A stretch of 64,000 nt of DNA. Source: Sphingobacterium olei (lineage in GTDB: Bacteria; Bacteroidota; Bacteroidia; Sphingobacteriales; Sphingobacteriaceae). Shown piece by piece: positions 35,079 to 43,418 of the stretch (positions within the stretch are counted from its first letter, which is position 1; each line of letters opens with the position of its first letter). A program made the position numbers and the translations under genes. The DNA lies in NCBI RefSeq assembly GCF_005048855.1, contig NZ_SUME01000006.1, positions 186,001-250,000 on the forward strand, given 5' to 3'. A model generated the notes under the pieces. The model was not told the origin of the DNA. It did no database searches and worked only from the letters and a program-made list of their open reading frames with translations.

Positions 35079-35436
35079 TTTTAAAATATATAAAATCTGA
35101 ATTTCGTGTATTCAAACTTAAATAAAATGCGCTGCATTCACGAATACCCTACGGAAAAACACACCATTCGTAGTCCAGTTTTTTACATAATAAAATCAGT
35201 TTGTATATCAATGTACATGTAATTTCTACTGTTGCTCGGCGCGTTAATAGAACAGGGGAATATCGTTCTGATTTTTTAAGCGGTATTGGATTTAACGATT
35301 ACTCATCATTTTTGATGATATTAATACGTGCTATATCGGAGTAAAATACGGTTAATGCTGTTTTGAAAAAAACCATAAGCAAGAAAATGAGTTATAATAT
35401 ATAAATAAGTGCATTAATTATTAAAATTTTAATCTT
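35079..35436. other. Intergenic region upstream of polX-like gene and the 50-residue gene
   Basis: This 358-base AT-rich stretch separates divergent genes. It contains TGTACATGTA (near 35212) and CATCATTTTTGATG (near 35307) as short palindromes, but no exact TAnnTTTG promoter and no convincing gene. Confidence 0.4.
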
Positions 35437-35589
35437 ATGGAAGAGTGGAGAGAAAAAGTTGAAAATGATGAAGTGCCGGAAGTGGTGAAAGAAGAACCCA
35501 ATGATAAGCCGGCTGCAAAAACATTAAATTGGACAATCCTTATTGCTGTCGTGTTGCTGACAATAATATATTTTGTATTTTTTTATTAG
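35437..35589 (+). CDS. Small tail-anchored membrane protein
   Basis: ATG at 35437 opens a 50-codon frame ending TAG at 35587-35589. The first 30 residues are acidic and charged (MEEWREKVENDEVPEVVKEE), and the last 18 are one hydrophobic helix (NWTILIAVVLLTIIYFVFFY). It therefore looks like a single-pass protein with its C-terminus in the membrane and no signal peptide. No family is recognised. It is followed 23 bases later by a decayed glycosylase gene. Confidence 0.6.
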   Translation: MEEWREKVENDEVPEVVKEEPNDKPAAKTLNWTILIAVVLLTIIYFVFFY

Positions 35590-35612
35590 AGACATTATTC
35601 CTTTAATCAGAA

Positions 35613-35972
35613 ATGGAATATAAGACACGTATAGACTATAGCATAGAAACGTTGCCATGGGCGGCCTATATACCAATAGGATCTACTCATCTTATACTAG
35701 GTGCATTTTCCTCACAGGAAGCTAAGCGGAAGATCGATTTCTATTATCCAAACCCGGCTAATAGATTTTGGAATGTGATGATTAATTTAGCAGGAGCACA
35801 AGTTGCAATATTTTGAATTTGAAGGAAAAGAGGCCGTCAATGAGCGTTTAGCTATTTTGGATAAACTGTGTGTCGGTTTGTCATCGATGAGGAAAAAATT
35901 ATTCGGATTAGAGACAGTTCGTTGAATGATGCGATACATGCCGTAGGCATGAATGTTCTTGATTGCCTTTGA
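35613..35972 (+). pseudogene. Uracil-DNA glycosylase-superfamily pseudogene with two frameshifts
   Basis: The frame from ATG 35613 encodes a UDG-superfamily start (STHLILGAFSS, then FYYPNPANRFWNVMINLAG) but stops at 35814. The coding sense continues in the +1 frame from about 35803 (LQYFEFEGKEAVNERLAILD, then KLCVGLS) and returns to the first frame at about 35883 (DEEKIIRIRDSSLNDAIHAV, then GMNVLDCL), ending at 35972. Together about 120 residues are recovered, short of the roughly 160 usual for the family, so the 3' part is also lost. A terminator hairpin follows. An intact member of the superfamily is at 10881-11363. Confidence 0.75.
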
Positions 35973-35990
35973 GAAAATAGACAATTTCAG

Positions 35991-36032
35991 AAAACAAAGA
36001 AGCTTCATATAGCGAATGAGCTTCTTTGTTTT
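35991..36032. terminator. Bidirectional terminator after the pseudogene
   Basis: AAAACAAAGAAGCT (35991-36004) and AGCTTCTTTGTTTT (36019-36032) are perfect 14-bp arms. It also serves the convergent glycosyltransferase gene. Confidence 0.88.
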
Positions 36033-36048
36033 GAATAAAATTATGTTT

Positions 36049-37254
36049 TTAAGAAGATAACCTTTTGGTATTGACTGTTGTGAATTCCGTAATCCGATTA
36101 CTATCTGATGGGTCTAATGAAATCAATTTTTCGGGCATCCGATCTACAATTTCTTTTAAGCTTTCAAGATATTTTTTTCCTATTTTGTTCCAAGACGTTT
36201 GCTGTCCATAGCTTGCCGCATTATTCCTGTATCGTGTTAATTCCTGGTGGTCACCTGTTAGACGATTAATCAAATTTGCCAGCCCATGAGCATCGTTGAA
36301 ATCAAATAACAAACCTCTTTCCTCTTGCAGTAGATCTTTTGCATACCAATAAGGCGTAGAAATAACAGCTGCGCCTGCTCCGACGGCAAAAGAAAGTGTT
36401 CCGCTACTAATTTGATTCTCGTGAGGATACGGTGTGACGTAGATGTCACAGGCAGTAAGATATTGAATAAGTAGTTCTTCTGATGCAAAGCTATTAATAA
36501 AGATAACTTTCTCTTCTAATTGGAGTTCTCTTACTTTTTGCTGTAGGATGTCACGATATGCCTCTCCTTCATGTTTAACTACATTCGGATGAGTAGTTCC
36601 TAATACAATATAAAGAATGTCATCATCTTCCACCTCAGTAAGCGCGTCGATTGCAGTTTCAATGCCCTTATTTTTACCCAAAAAGCCAAACGTGAGCATG
36701 ACTTTTTTGCCTAAAAGGCCTAAATTCCGTTTTGCTTCAAATTGATTGAAATCAAATTGAGGCACACCATGTGGAATCATAGAGACCATAGCGGTATCGA
36801 TTTGAAAAACATGTTGTAACATTTCTATGGCGGTATCAGTCATTACGATGAGGTGACTACTAAAGTGAGCTAACTTACGTAAGATGGTATATTCTACGTG
36901 ACTAGGATGTTGTAGCACGGTGTGTAACGTGGCTGTAACAGGAATCGTCAGGTTCTCCAACAAGGAAAGTATATATTCCCCACTATTGCCTCCGAAAATT
37001 CCATATTCATGCTGTACAAGGCAAATGTCAAAATGAGAATTGATGAATTTAGCGGCATCTAAATAACTTGATTTCTCAGCTTGTTTAATCGTGAAGACAA
37101 CTTCATCTGGAAACCCCTGTTCAGTACCATCGGTAATGGCTATAATGCCATGCGGATAGTTGGAATGGAAAGTAATTGCATGATAAAGGTCGTGAGTAAA
37201 TGTAGCGATACCGCACTGCCTTGGTGGGTATGTTCCTATTATAGCTATTCTCAT
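36049..37254 (-). CDS. Glycosyltransferase family 4 (GT-B)
   Basis: The 401-residue protein starts MRIAIIGTYPPRQCGIATFT, typical of GT4 enzymes that act on sugar-nucleotide donors. The C-terminal donor domain has KVMLTFGFLGKNKGIETAID, DIYVTPYPHENQISSGTLSFAVGAGAAVISTPYWYA. Acceptor and product are not known. It lies on the same side as other sugar genes in this region (GH15, OtsAB, a second GT at 47831) but is not in an operon with them. A short palindrome lies upstream. Confidence 0.88.
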   Translation of the reverse strand: MRIAIIGTYPPRQCGIATFTHDLYHAITFHSNYPHGIIAITDGTEQGFPDEVVFTIKQAEKSSYLDAAKFINSHFDICLVQHEYGIFGGNSGEYILSLLENLTIPVTATLHTVLQHPSHVEYTILRKLAHFSSHLIVMTDTAIEMLQHVFQIDTAMVSMIPHGVPQFDFNQFEAKRNLGLLGKKVMLTFGFLGKNKGIETAIDALTEVEDDDILYIVLGTTHPNVVKHEGEAYRDILQQKVRELQLEEKVIFINSFASEELLIQYLTACDIYVTPYPHENQISSGTLSFAVGAGAAVISTPYWYAKDLLQEERGLLFDFNDAHGLANLINRLTGDHQELTRYRNNAASYGQQTSWNKIGKKYLESLKEIVDRMPEKLISLDPSDSNRITEFTTVNTKRLSS

Positions 37255-37320
37255 AATTCTATATTCTTATATCAGTGTCGTACTATTTATATAACTGCAG
37301 CGATGATAATTTTTAGCATT

Positions 37321-37338
37321 GTTAGTTACACAACTAAC
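37321..37338. promoter_or_regulatory. Palindrome upstream of the GT4 gene
   Basis: GTTAGTT and AACTAAC are perfect arms around ACAC, 67 bases upstream of the glycosyltransferase start codon. It could be an operator or part of a terminator; it has no T-tract. Confidence 0.3.
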
Positions 37339-37473
37339 GAGCAGAGCGAAAGTTTTGAAACAGCATTATTTATCGTATTAGTAGGCTTAGATACCGTAAA
37401 AAATACGTGATATCTTTAGTGAGATACGTTGGGAAGCAGTGTGAGAAATTAAATGTTAACTATTCGATCTTCA

Positions 37474-38520
37474 TCAATAAATTTCAATGCCGGCATGAGC
37501 TTTTTCTAAATCCGAAATAAAAGCATCGACAACGTGTTGTTCGGTCGCCCACGATGTAATTAGTCGAATAGCTGCTTGGTTAATATTAATCTTTTTCCAA
37601 ACGTAGAATGCATATTTTTTTGAAAGGCTTTCTATGATTGAAGTCGAAAGTATTGGGAAGATCTGATTCGTTCCAGCGTCTGTTAAAAAAGTATACCCCA
37701 GTTTCCGAATGGCATCCGCAATTTCAGAAGCGTTATCATTCGCCATTTTTGCCAGTTCAAAATATAAACCATCTTTAAAGAGTTCTAAAAATTGGATTCC
37801 TAAAATTCTTCCTTTCGCCAGCAAGGCACCACGTTGTTTTAGTATATAGTCAAAGTCTTGAGCAAGCTGCGGTATGGTAAAAACAACAGCTTCACCCAAT
37901 AATGCGCCGTTTTTGGTGCCTCCGATATAGAACACATCGGTAAGTTGGGCAATATCTTCAAAGGACGTGTCGCTATCTTTTGCTGTTAGGGCATTTCCAA
38001 GCCTCGCTCCATCCATATATAGATATAACCTGTTTTTACGACAGATATTGGCTAGGCTTTGTAGTTCATGTTTCGCATAATAGGTGCCTAATTCTGTCGC
38101 ATTGGATATATAGACTAATTTTGGCTTTACTACATGAGGTCGTAAAGTATGTGTGTCGAGCACCTGCTGTATGTCAGATGGAGTTACTTTTCCGTTTTCG
38201 CCTTCTACAGTTATAATACGATGTCCTGTCGCTTCGATGGCGCCTGCTTCATTCGCTTGTATGTGTCCAGAAGAAACACTTATGACAGCTTCATGTGGCC
38301 GTAGTAGAGCAGATACTACAATTAAGTTCGTTTGGGTTCCACCGGTTAAAAAAAACACAGATGCACCTTTGCATCCTATTTTTTCTTTGAGAATAAATTT
38401 CGCTTCAAGGGAATAGTTATCTTCACCATATCCTAATTGCTGTTCAAAATTTGTCTCGGCAAGTTTATCTAAAATCCGTGGGTGTGCACCCTCAGCATAA
38501 TCGTTCTTAAAGTTATACAT
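37474..38520 (-). CDS. Low-specificity L-threonine aldolase-like PLP enzyme
   Basis: The 348-residue protein is an aspartate-aminotransferase-fold PLP enzyme of the beta-eliminating lyase group: FKNDYAEGAHPRILDKL at the start, LTGGTQTNLIVVSAL, YLYMDGARLGNAL and the PLP lysine in YIGGTKNGALLGEA. The family splits L-threonine or L-allo-threonine to glycine and acetaldehyde. Specificity cannot be read from the sequence. It is monocistronic. Confidence 0.85.
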   Translation of the reverse strand: MYNFKNDYAEGAHPRILDKLAETNFEQQLGYGEDNYSLEAKFILKEKIGCKGASVFFLTGGTQTNLIVVSALLRPHEAVISVSSGHIQANEAGAIEATGHRIITVEGENGKVTPSDIQQVLDTHTLRPHVVKPKLVYISNATELGTYYAKHELQSLANICRKNRLYLYMDGARLGNALTAKDSDTSFEDIAQLTDVFYIGGTKNGALLGEAVVFTIPQLAQDFDYILKQRGALLAKGRILGIQFLELFKDGLYFELAKMANDNASEIADAIRKLGYTFLTDAGTNQIFPILSTSIIESLSKKYAFYVWKKININQAAIRLITSWATEQHVVDAFISDLEKAHAGIEIY

Positions 38521-38964
38521 TATCGTTTTGCTACTTGTCTACCTATTGAACACAAAGATAATCCATTAAGCATATATTAGTCGTGTTGTATCAAAAAGTT
38601 CGTTGACCGGTTGTGTGCATATTATGGGAATCATAGGAATATATTGCCGTTGATATTTTTATTTAATATTCTATTATTTATTGATGTATAGGTTGTCAAT
38701 AGGTATGTTATTAAATCTTTGAATGAAGAATTAATACTCGAAGTATAGGGTATAAGTACTGTAAATGTTGTTTTAGTTAGCGACAGAAAGTAAATAGCTT
38801 TTAATAATATATATATTTATACCATCTCCCAAGCTAACTGTGATTTGTTGTTAAATAATAAAGAATTAGTGAACGAAAAAAACTTTTTTTTCGTTTGTCT
38901 GTATATATTACTACCTGTCAAGTTTGTTTTTATGAAAAATAAACGGAAAACGTAATATAGGGTT
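38521..38964. other. Long AT-rich region upstream of the two-component genes
   Basis: This 444-base gap separates divergent genes. It contains an A/T-tract palindrome, AACGAAAAAAA followed by CTTTTTTTTCGTT (about 38874-38898), and a run of TA repeats near 38806-38817. No convincing gene or exact TAnnTTTG box was found. The palindrome lies 67 bases before the kinase start. Confidence 0.4.
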
Positions 38965-40059
38965 ATGGAGGAGAATATAAATGCCTTGCCAGAAAAACGT
39001 ATCTTAATGGAATATAGAGAAATAAATTCCGGAATCCAAGACGATCTTAGTGCCGAATCGTTTGATAATTTTTTGAAATTTCTAGATTTATTTACGTTGG
39101 GGCCTTTGGGTTACATGTTGATTGATAGAAATGCAAAGATTGTCCATTTGAATAGAAGAAGTCAAGAAATTCTTGGTGTCCAATCTGAGGACCTATTAGA
39201 TAGCTCGCTTTATGGAGGTCTATATTCCGGAAGTGCTAAGGCATTGGAAAATATTTTGCAAAAAGAGCAGGAGAATACACTTTTTTCAATAAAGCTCCAT
39301 GTCAATTATGCTGATTCTGCGCAGGAGTATCTTTATTTTTATATAAAAAAAATTCGAATAGCAGACAATGACGATTTGTATATTTTGCTGATTTCTACAG
39401 TTAGTGTATTTGCATCAGAAATCGATATTGAATTTAGTTTTATGCAAGCGGTGATTGATGCACAAGATAAAGAAAGAGAACAGCTTGGGTCTATCTTGCA
39501 CGATAGCCTTGCACAGGTATTGTATGGTATCCGGTTGAGTCTTCAACATTTTTTATTGAAAAATCCGGAATTCAAGAACAATATCCAACCCATAAAAGGC
39601 ATGTTGGATGAAGCCATTCATCAAATACGTGATCTCTCTAAAGATTTGGCACCTTCGGTTTTAAAAGATTTCGGACTCAAAAAAGCAATTATGGATATGG
39701 TCGATCGTATACATGTCCCGCAGTTGGATATTCATACGTATATGGAAGAGGAAATTCGATTGCCGTATGACTATGAGTTTGGAGTTTTCAGAATTATCCA
39801 AGAGCTTTTAAACAATTGTTTAAAGCACTCGAATGCTAGTGAAATTTGGATCAGATTGTTTCGCGAAGATGAAAATTTAATAATAGAAGTAAAAGATAAC
39901 GGGCAAGGCTTTTTGAAAGATGTCGATGAATGTATGTTGAAAGGAACCGGTTTAAGAAATATTAAAAATAGAGTTGAAGTCATGAAAGGTATACTTTCTA
40001 TCGATTATGACGGAAGTGGATGTGTTGTTAAAGTAGTCTTTAAAAATAAAGTTAAATGA
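38965..40059 (+). CDS. Cytoplasmic PAS-containing NarX-type histidine kinase
   Basis: The 364-residue protein has no membrane helix. It has a PAS-like domain at about 40-150 (LGPLGYMLIDRNAKIVHLNR), a HisKA_3 dimerisation domain with the phosphorylated His179 (DKEREQLGSILHDSLAQ), and a HATPase domain with ELLNNCLKHSNA, DNGQGF and GTGLRNIKNRVE. It overlaps the response-regulator gene by 4 bases (ATGA), so the two are a translationally coupled pair. The signal is unknown. Confidence 0.92.
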   Translation: MEENINALPEKRILMEYREINSGIQDDLSAESFDNFLKFLDLFTLGPLGYMLIDRNAKIVHLNRRSQEILGVQSEDLLDSSLYGGLYSGSAKALENILQKEQENTLFSIKLHVNYADSAQEYLYFYIKKIRIADNDDLYILLISTVSVFASEIDIEFSFMQAVIDAQDKEREQLGSILHDSLAQVLYGIRLSLQHFLLKNPEFKNNIQPIKGMLDEAIHQIRDLSKDLAPSVLKDFGLKKAIMDMVDRIHVPQLDIHTYMEEEIRLPYDYEFGVFRIIQELLNNCLKHSNASEIWIRLFREDENLIIEVKDNGQGFLKDVDECMLKGTGLRNIKNRVEVMKGILSIDYDGSGCVVKVVFKNKVK

Positions 40060-40709
40060 TAAAAATAATGTTAGCCGATGACCATAAATTGGTCAGAGAC
40101 GGCATTCGTCTATTATTGGAGAGTCAAGAAGATATTGAAATAGTAGGGGTGGCCACCAATGGACAGGAAGTGTTAAAATTATTGGATGCGGGATTACAGC
40201 CAGATATATTGCTCTCTGATATAAGCATGGAACCTTTAGATGGTATTGAATTGGCAAAGATTATTAGCAAATTCGAAATAAGACCTGCTATTATCATATT
40301 ATCAATGATGGATAATGAACAATATATAGCTCGATCTTTTGAGTCAGGGGTTTCAGCTTATTTAGTGAAGAATGTAAATTCAGAAGAATTGCTCTCAGCC
40401 ATACGTTACGTAGCGTCGGGTGGAAAGTATCTCTGTGAAGAATTGAGCATGCAGTATGTAAATAGATTAATTTCTAACCAGCTATCCTACCCCGATATGC
40501 CTAATAAAGTAGATCTGAATTTGTCGGTAAGGGAGTTAGAGGTGTTAGAGAAATTAGGCGAAGGATTGACTAATAACGAAATATCTGATAAGCTTTTTCT
40601 CAGCAAACGGACGATCGAAGGGCATCGTCAGAATTTAATTCAAAAAACAGGATGTAAAAATACAGCCTCTTTAATCAAGTTTGCTGTTTTGAATGGTTTG
40701 ATTAAATAA
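40056..40709 (+). CDS. NarL/FixJ-family response regulator
   Basis: The 217-residue protein has a receiver domain with acidic pair D8/D9, phosphoacceptor Asp55 (ILLSDISMEPLDG) and conserved Lys (YLVKNVNS), and a LuxR-type helix-turn-helix at the C-terminus (LSVRELEVLEKLGEGLTNNE, then SKRTIEGHRQNLIQK). It is the partner of the upstream kinase. Possible targets are the nearby sigma factor and stress genes, but no repeated operator was seen. A terminator follows at 40741. Confidence 0.94.
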   Translation: MIKIMLADDHKLVRDGIRLLLESQEDIEIVGVATNGQEVLKLLDAGLQPDILLSDISMEPLDGIELAKIISKFEIRPAIIILSMMDNEQYIARSFESGVSAYLVKNVNSEELLSAIRYVASGGKYLCEELSMQYVNRLISNQLSYPDMPNKVDLNLSVRELEVLEKLGEGLTNNEISDKLFLSKRTIEGHRQNLIQKTGCKNTASLIKFAVLNGLIK

Positions 40710-40740
40710 TTTCTGCTTTTCCAACCATGTAGGGTTTTTT

Positions 40741-40773
40741 AAAAACTGTATTATATTCATTAATGCAGTTTTT
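40741..40773 (+). terminator. Intrinsic terminator of the two-component operon
   Basis: AAAAACTGTATTA (40741-40753) and TAATGCAGTTTTT (40761-40773) pair with one G-U, around a 7-base loop and ending in a T-tract. Confidence 0.82.
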
Positions 40774-41014
40774 CCATTTAAGGCCTATCACAATTGATTT
40801 TAGAGTGGCAAAATGCTGATTATAAGCGTATATGTACGTGCTCCTCTTTCTAATAAACGTTTTTTTAGGGGTGGTTATACTTGTTTTCCTTCATTTCGAA
40901 GTAAGCAGCATAAAATTTGATATTAAGATGATGAATTAAAGACGAAAGGAAGACCAGTTTTTGGTCACGTGAGCTTTGTATTAATGAAGTTTTAAACGCT
41001 AAAAAAGATTTTTT
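40774..41014 (+). promoter_or_regulatory. Upstream region of the ECF sigma gene, with short palindromes
   Basis: GACCA-GTTTT-TGGTC (40952-40966) overlaps the 8-base palindrome TCACGTGA (40965-40972), 43 bases before the sigma start codon. No exact TAnnTTTG box was seen; no gene lies in this stretch. Confidence 0.35.
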
Positions 41015-41524
41015 ATGGACAGAGTACAATTTAATAGCCTAGTGCTAGGACAAAGTAACTTATTAAAGGATTATGCAAAAAATCTAACCAAAAACTATGA
41101 CGACGCTAACGATCTGGTACAAGAGACCATGTTAAAAGCGGTGCATTACTTTGAGAATTTCAAGGAGGGGACTAATTTGAAAGGCTGGTTAGTGACGATC
41201 ATGAAAAACACATTTATAAATAACTACAGACGTGCTGTTAAATCCAAGTCGGTCATTACCGTAGAAGAAGAGATTTCGTCGGTCAGTTTACGCCATTCGG
41301 CTTCCAATAATCGCGGTGAGAATAAATGTATGTTGGATGACATTAATTATGCGCTCGCGAAGTTACCCGAAGATTTATATATATGTTTTATTATGTTTTA
41401 TGAAGGATACAAATATGATGAAATAGCGAAACATCTTGTAATTCCGGTGGGAACGGTAAAGACTCGAATCCATATAGCTCGTAAGAGATTGAAATCGACT
41501 CTCTCCAGCTATAAACTAAATTAG
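41015..41524 (+). CDS. ECF-type RNA polymerase sigma factor
   Basis: The 169-residue protein has sigma region 2 (NLTKNYDDANDLVQETMLKA, then GTNLKGWLVTIMKNTFINNYRR) and region 4 (ALAKLPEDLYICFIMFYEGY, KYDEIAKHLVIPVGTVKTRI). There is no anti-sigma gene next to it, unlike many Bacteroidota ECF loci. The genes around it (two-component pair, GH15-OtsAB) suggest a general stress role, which is inference. Confidence 0.92.
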   Translation: MDRVQFNSLVLGQSNLLKDYAKNLTKNYDDANDLVQETMLKAVHYFENFKEGTNLKGWLVTIMKNTFINNYRRAVKSKSVITVEEEISSVSLRHSASNNRGENKCMLDDINYALAKLPEDLYICFIMFYEGYKYDEIAKHLVIPVGTVKTRIHIARKRLKSTLSSYKLN

Positions 41525-41548
41525 TTTTCCATTTTTATTTTATATGCG

Positions 41549-41578
41549 ATAAGCAGTCTGTGATTATAGACTGCTTAT
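41549..41578. terminator. Hairpin between sigma factor and GH15 genes
   Basis: ATAAGCAGTCT (41549-41559) and AGACTGCTTAT (41568-41578) are perfect 11-bp arms around 8 bases. The T-tract is short, so this may be a weak bidirectional terminator. Confidence 0.7.
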
Positions 41579-41618
41579 TTGGTAATATCTTTCCTTATGA
41601 CCGACGTGTTTATTCGAG

Positions 41619-43418
41619 TTACTCCGTCAGAAAGATCGGTTTATCCAACTTGGTCGCAATACGGTACGCAGCATTCATAAGTCCCACGTGACTATAAGCT
41701 TGTGGAAAGTTGCCCCATTGACTTCCATTATCTTCGTTGATGTCTTCACTAAATAGCATAAGATGGTTGCCGTATTTTAGCAGTTTTTCAAAAATCTCCT
41801 GTGCCTCATCAACACGTCCTACGCAGGCCAAAGCCTCTACATACCAAAATGCGCAAACCAAAAACGTAGTAGTCGGTTTACCGAAGTCGTCACGATGAAG
41901 GTATCGATAAAAGAGACCATCTTTCCCCTTTAATTCTTTTTCCAATCCTTCGAGATGGCTTTTTGCACGTTCACTATCTGGTTTAAGATAGTTCATCATA
42001 ATAAGTTGAAGCGTGCTTGCGTCGAGGTTGCTGCTACCCACGGCATTGGTATATAGGTTTCGTTCACTATCGTAACAACGTTCAATATAGTCTGCAGCTT
42101 TATCTTTCAACTTTTGGGCTCGCTCTCTGATATCCTCATATCCATTTTGGTGTGCTATCTTGAGTGCTGCTGAAGCGCCAGCCCACTGAAATAGATTGGA
42201 ATAGGCATGATGATTTGCAAAATTTCTGAACTCCCAGATGCCGGCGTCTTTTTCATCAATGGTCATTTCGATCTTTTCCAGAATGTACAATAGCCAATTC
42301 TTAACATCTTTTCTCTCATCCACCGGAAAGCGATAGTCCGTGAAAAGTGGAAGTAGCGCAATCATGGCCTGTCCATATACATCATTTTGAATGTGTTCAT
42401 ATGCCTGATTACCGACGCGAATAGGTTTGTTGCCCAGGTAACCGTCAAGATGTTCAAGTGTTTCCTCGTAGAGATTTTTTTTGCCCAAAATTCCATAAAG
42501 TGGTTGAAGTCGTCCAGCATCCGTTTGTGTAATTCCAGCGACGTATGAGGCAAATTTTTCCATCTCTTCAAATTTACCGATATGTGCGAGAGCAGTTAAT
42601 ACATAGAAGCTATCTCTTACCCAACAATACCGATAATCCCAGTTTCTTCCCGATCCCGGAGACTCGGGAAGGCTCGTGGTGCTCGCGGCGATAATTGCTC
42701 CAGTATCCTCATACTGATGTAGCTTCAGCGTAAGGGCAGACCGTATAACCTCTTTTTGATAAAAATTGGGAATGTTTGCTTTTTTTGTCCATCCCCTCCA
42801 GTATTTCTTTGTCTTATGTAAAAAATCTTCAGCAGTGCTTTCTAATGGCGCTTCGAATAATCCCCCGTAAGTTAAAATAAAATGTTTCTTCTCATTAATG
42901 ATGATATAACTTTCTTCCTTGTCAAAAAAATGACTAATAGGGATATTAGTCGTTAGCCGTATGTTTTCTTTCGTGTTATAATATTGGACGTGATTACTGC
43001 CTCTTGATTTAGTAAATCCTTCTTTTCCATAAGAATAACGTGGCTCACAATTTACTTTAATCTTTGGGTTACCGTAGAGCGGTTCAAATATCCGAACCAG
43101 CATGAGCGGTTTATAATACCGTTCATATTGATTGAATCTGGGCGCAAAGTCGATTACTTTAAATCCGGCGTTAGGACCCTTGACTTCAGTAACCAAAATA
43201 TTGGTATTCTCCAGATAATACTGCTCTTGGCTGTCAATCGGACCTTCTAAATTAAAGGAAAATTCGCCTCCTAAGTTTTCATCCAACAATTTTCCGAAAA
43301 TAAAACTGTCTTCAAAGGAAGGCCAACATAACCAGGAGATATTTGTGCTCTTATGGACGTGAGCTATGTAAGAACAGTTTCCTATAATTCCACTTTCATA
43401 AACGTGCTTTTTATTCAT
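41619..43418 (-). CDS. Glycoside hydrolase family 15 protein (glucoamylase/trehalase type)
   Basis: The 599-residue protein has no signal peptide. It has a beta-rich N-terminal domain and an (alpha/alpha)6 barrel with GRNWDYRYCWVRDSFYVLTA and, near the end, the EDINEDNGSQWGNFPQAYSHVG segment typical of cytoplasmic GH15. Family members hydrolyse alpha-glucans, and some actinobacterial members are trehalases. It overlaps the upstream trehalose-phosphate synthase/phosphatase gene by 8 bases, so a trehalase role or linked glucan turnover is a fair guess. Confidence 0.88.
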   Translation of the reverse strand: MNKKHVYESGIIGNCSYIAHVHKSTNISWLCWPSFEDSFIFGKLLDENLGGEFSFNLEGPIDSQEQYYLENTNILVTEVKGPNAGFKVIDFAPRFNQYERYYKPLMLVRIFEPLYGNPKIKVNCEPRYSYGKEGFTKSRGSNHVQYYNTKENIRLTTNIPISHFFDKEESYIIINEKKHFILTYGGLFEAPLESTAEDFLHKTKKYWRGWTKKANIPNFYQKEVIRSALTLKLHQYEDTGAIIAASTTSLPESPGSGRNWDYRYCWVRDSFYVLTALAHIGKFEEMEKFASYVAGITQTDAGRLQPLYGILGKKNLYEETLEHLDGYLGNKPIRVGNQAYEHIQNDVYGQAMIALLPLFTDYRFPVDERKDVKNWLLYILEKIEMTIDEKDAGIWEFRNFANHHAYSNLFQWAGASAALKIAHQNGYEDIRERAQKLKDKAADYIERCYDSERNLYTNAVGSSNLDASTLQLIMMNYLKPDSERAKSHLEGLEKELKGKDGLFYRYLHRDDFGKPTTTFLVCAFWYVEALACVGRVDEAQEIFEKLLKYGNHLMLFSEDINEDNGSQWGNFPQAYSHVGLMNAAYRIATKLDKPIFLTE

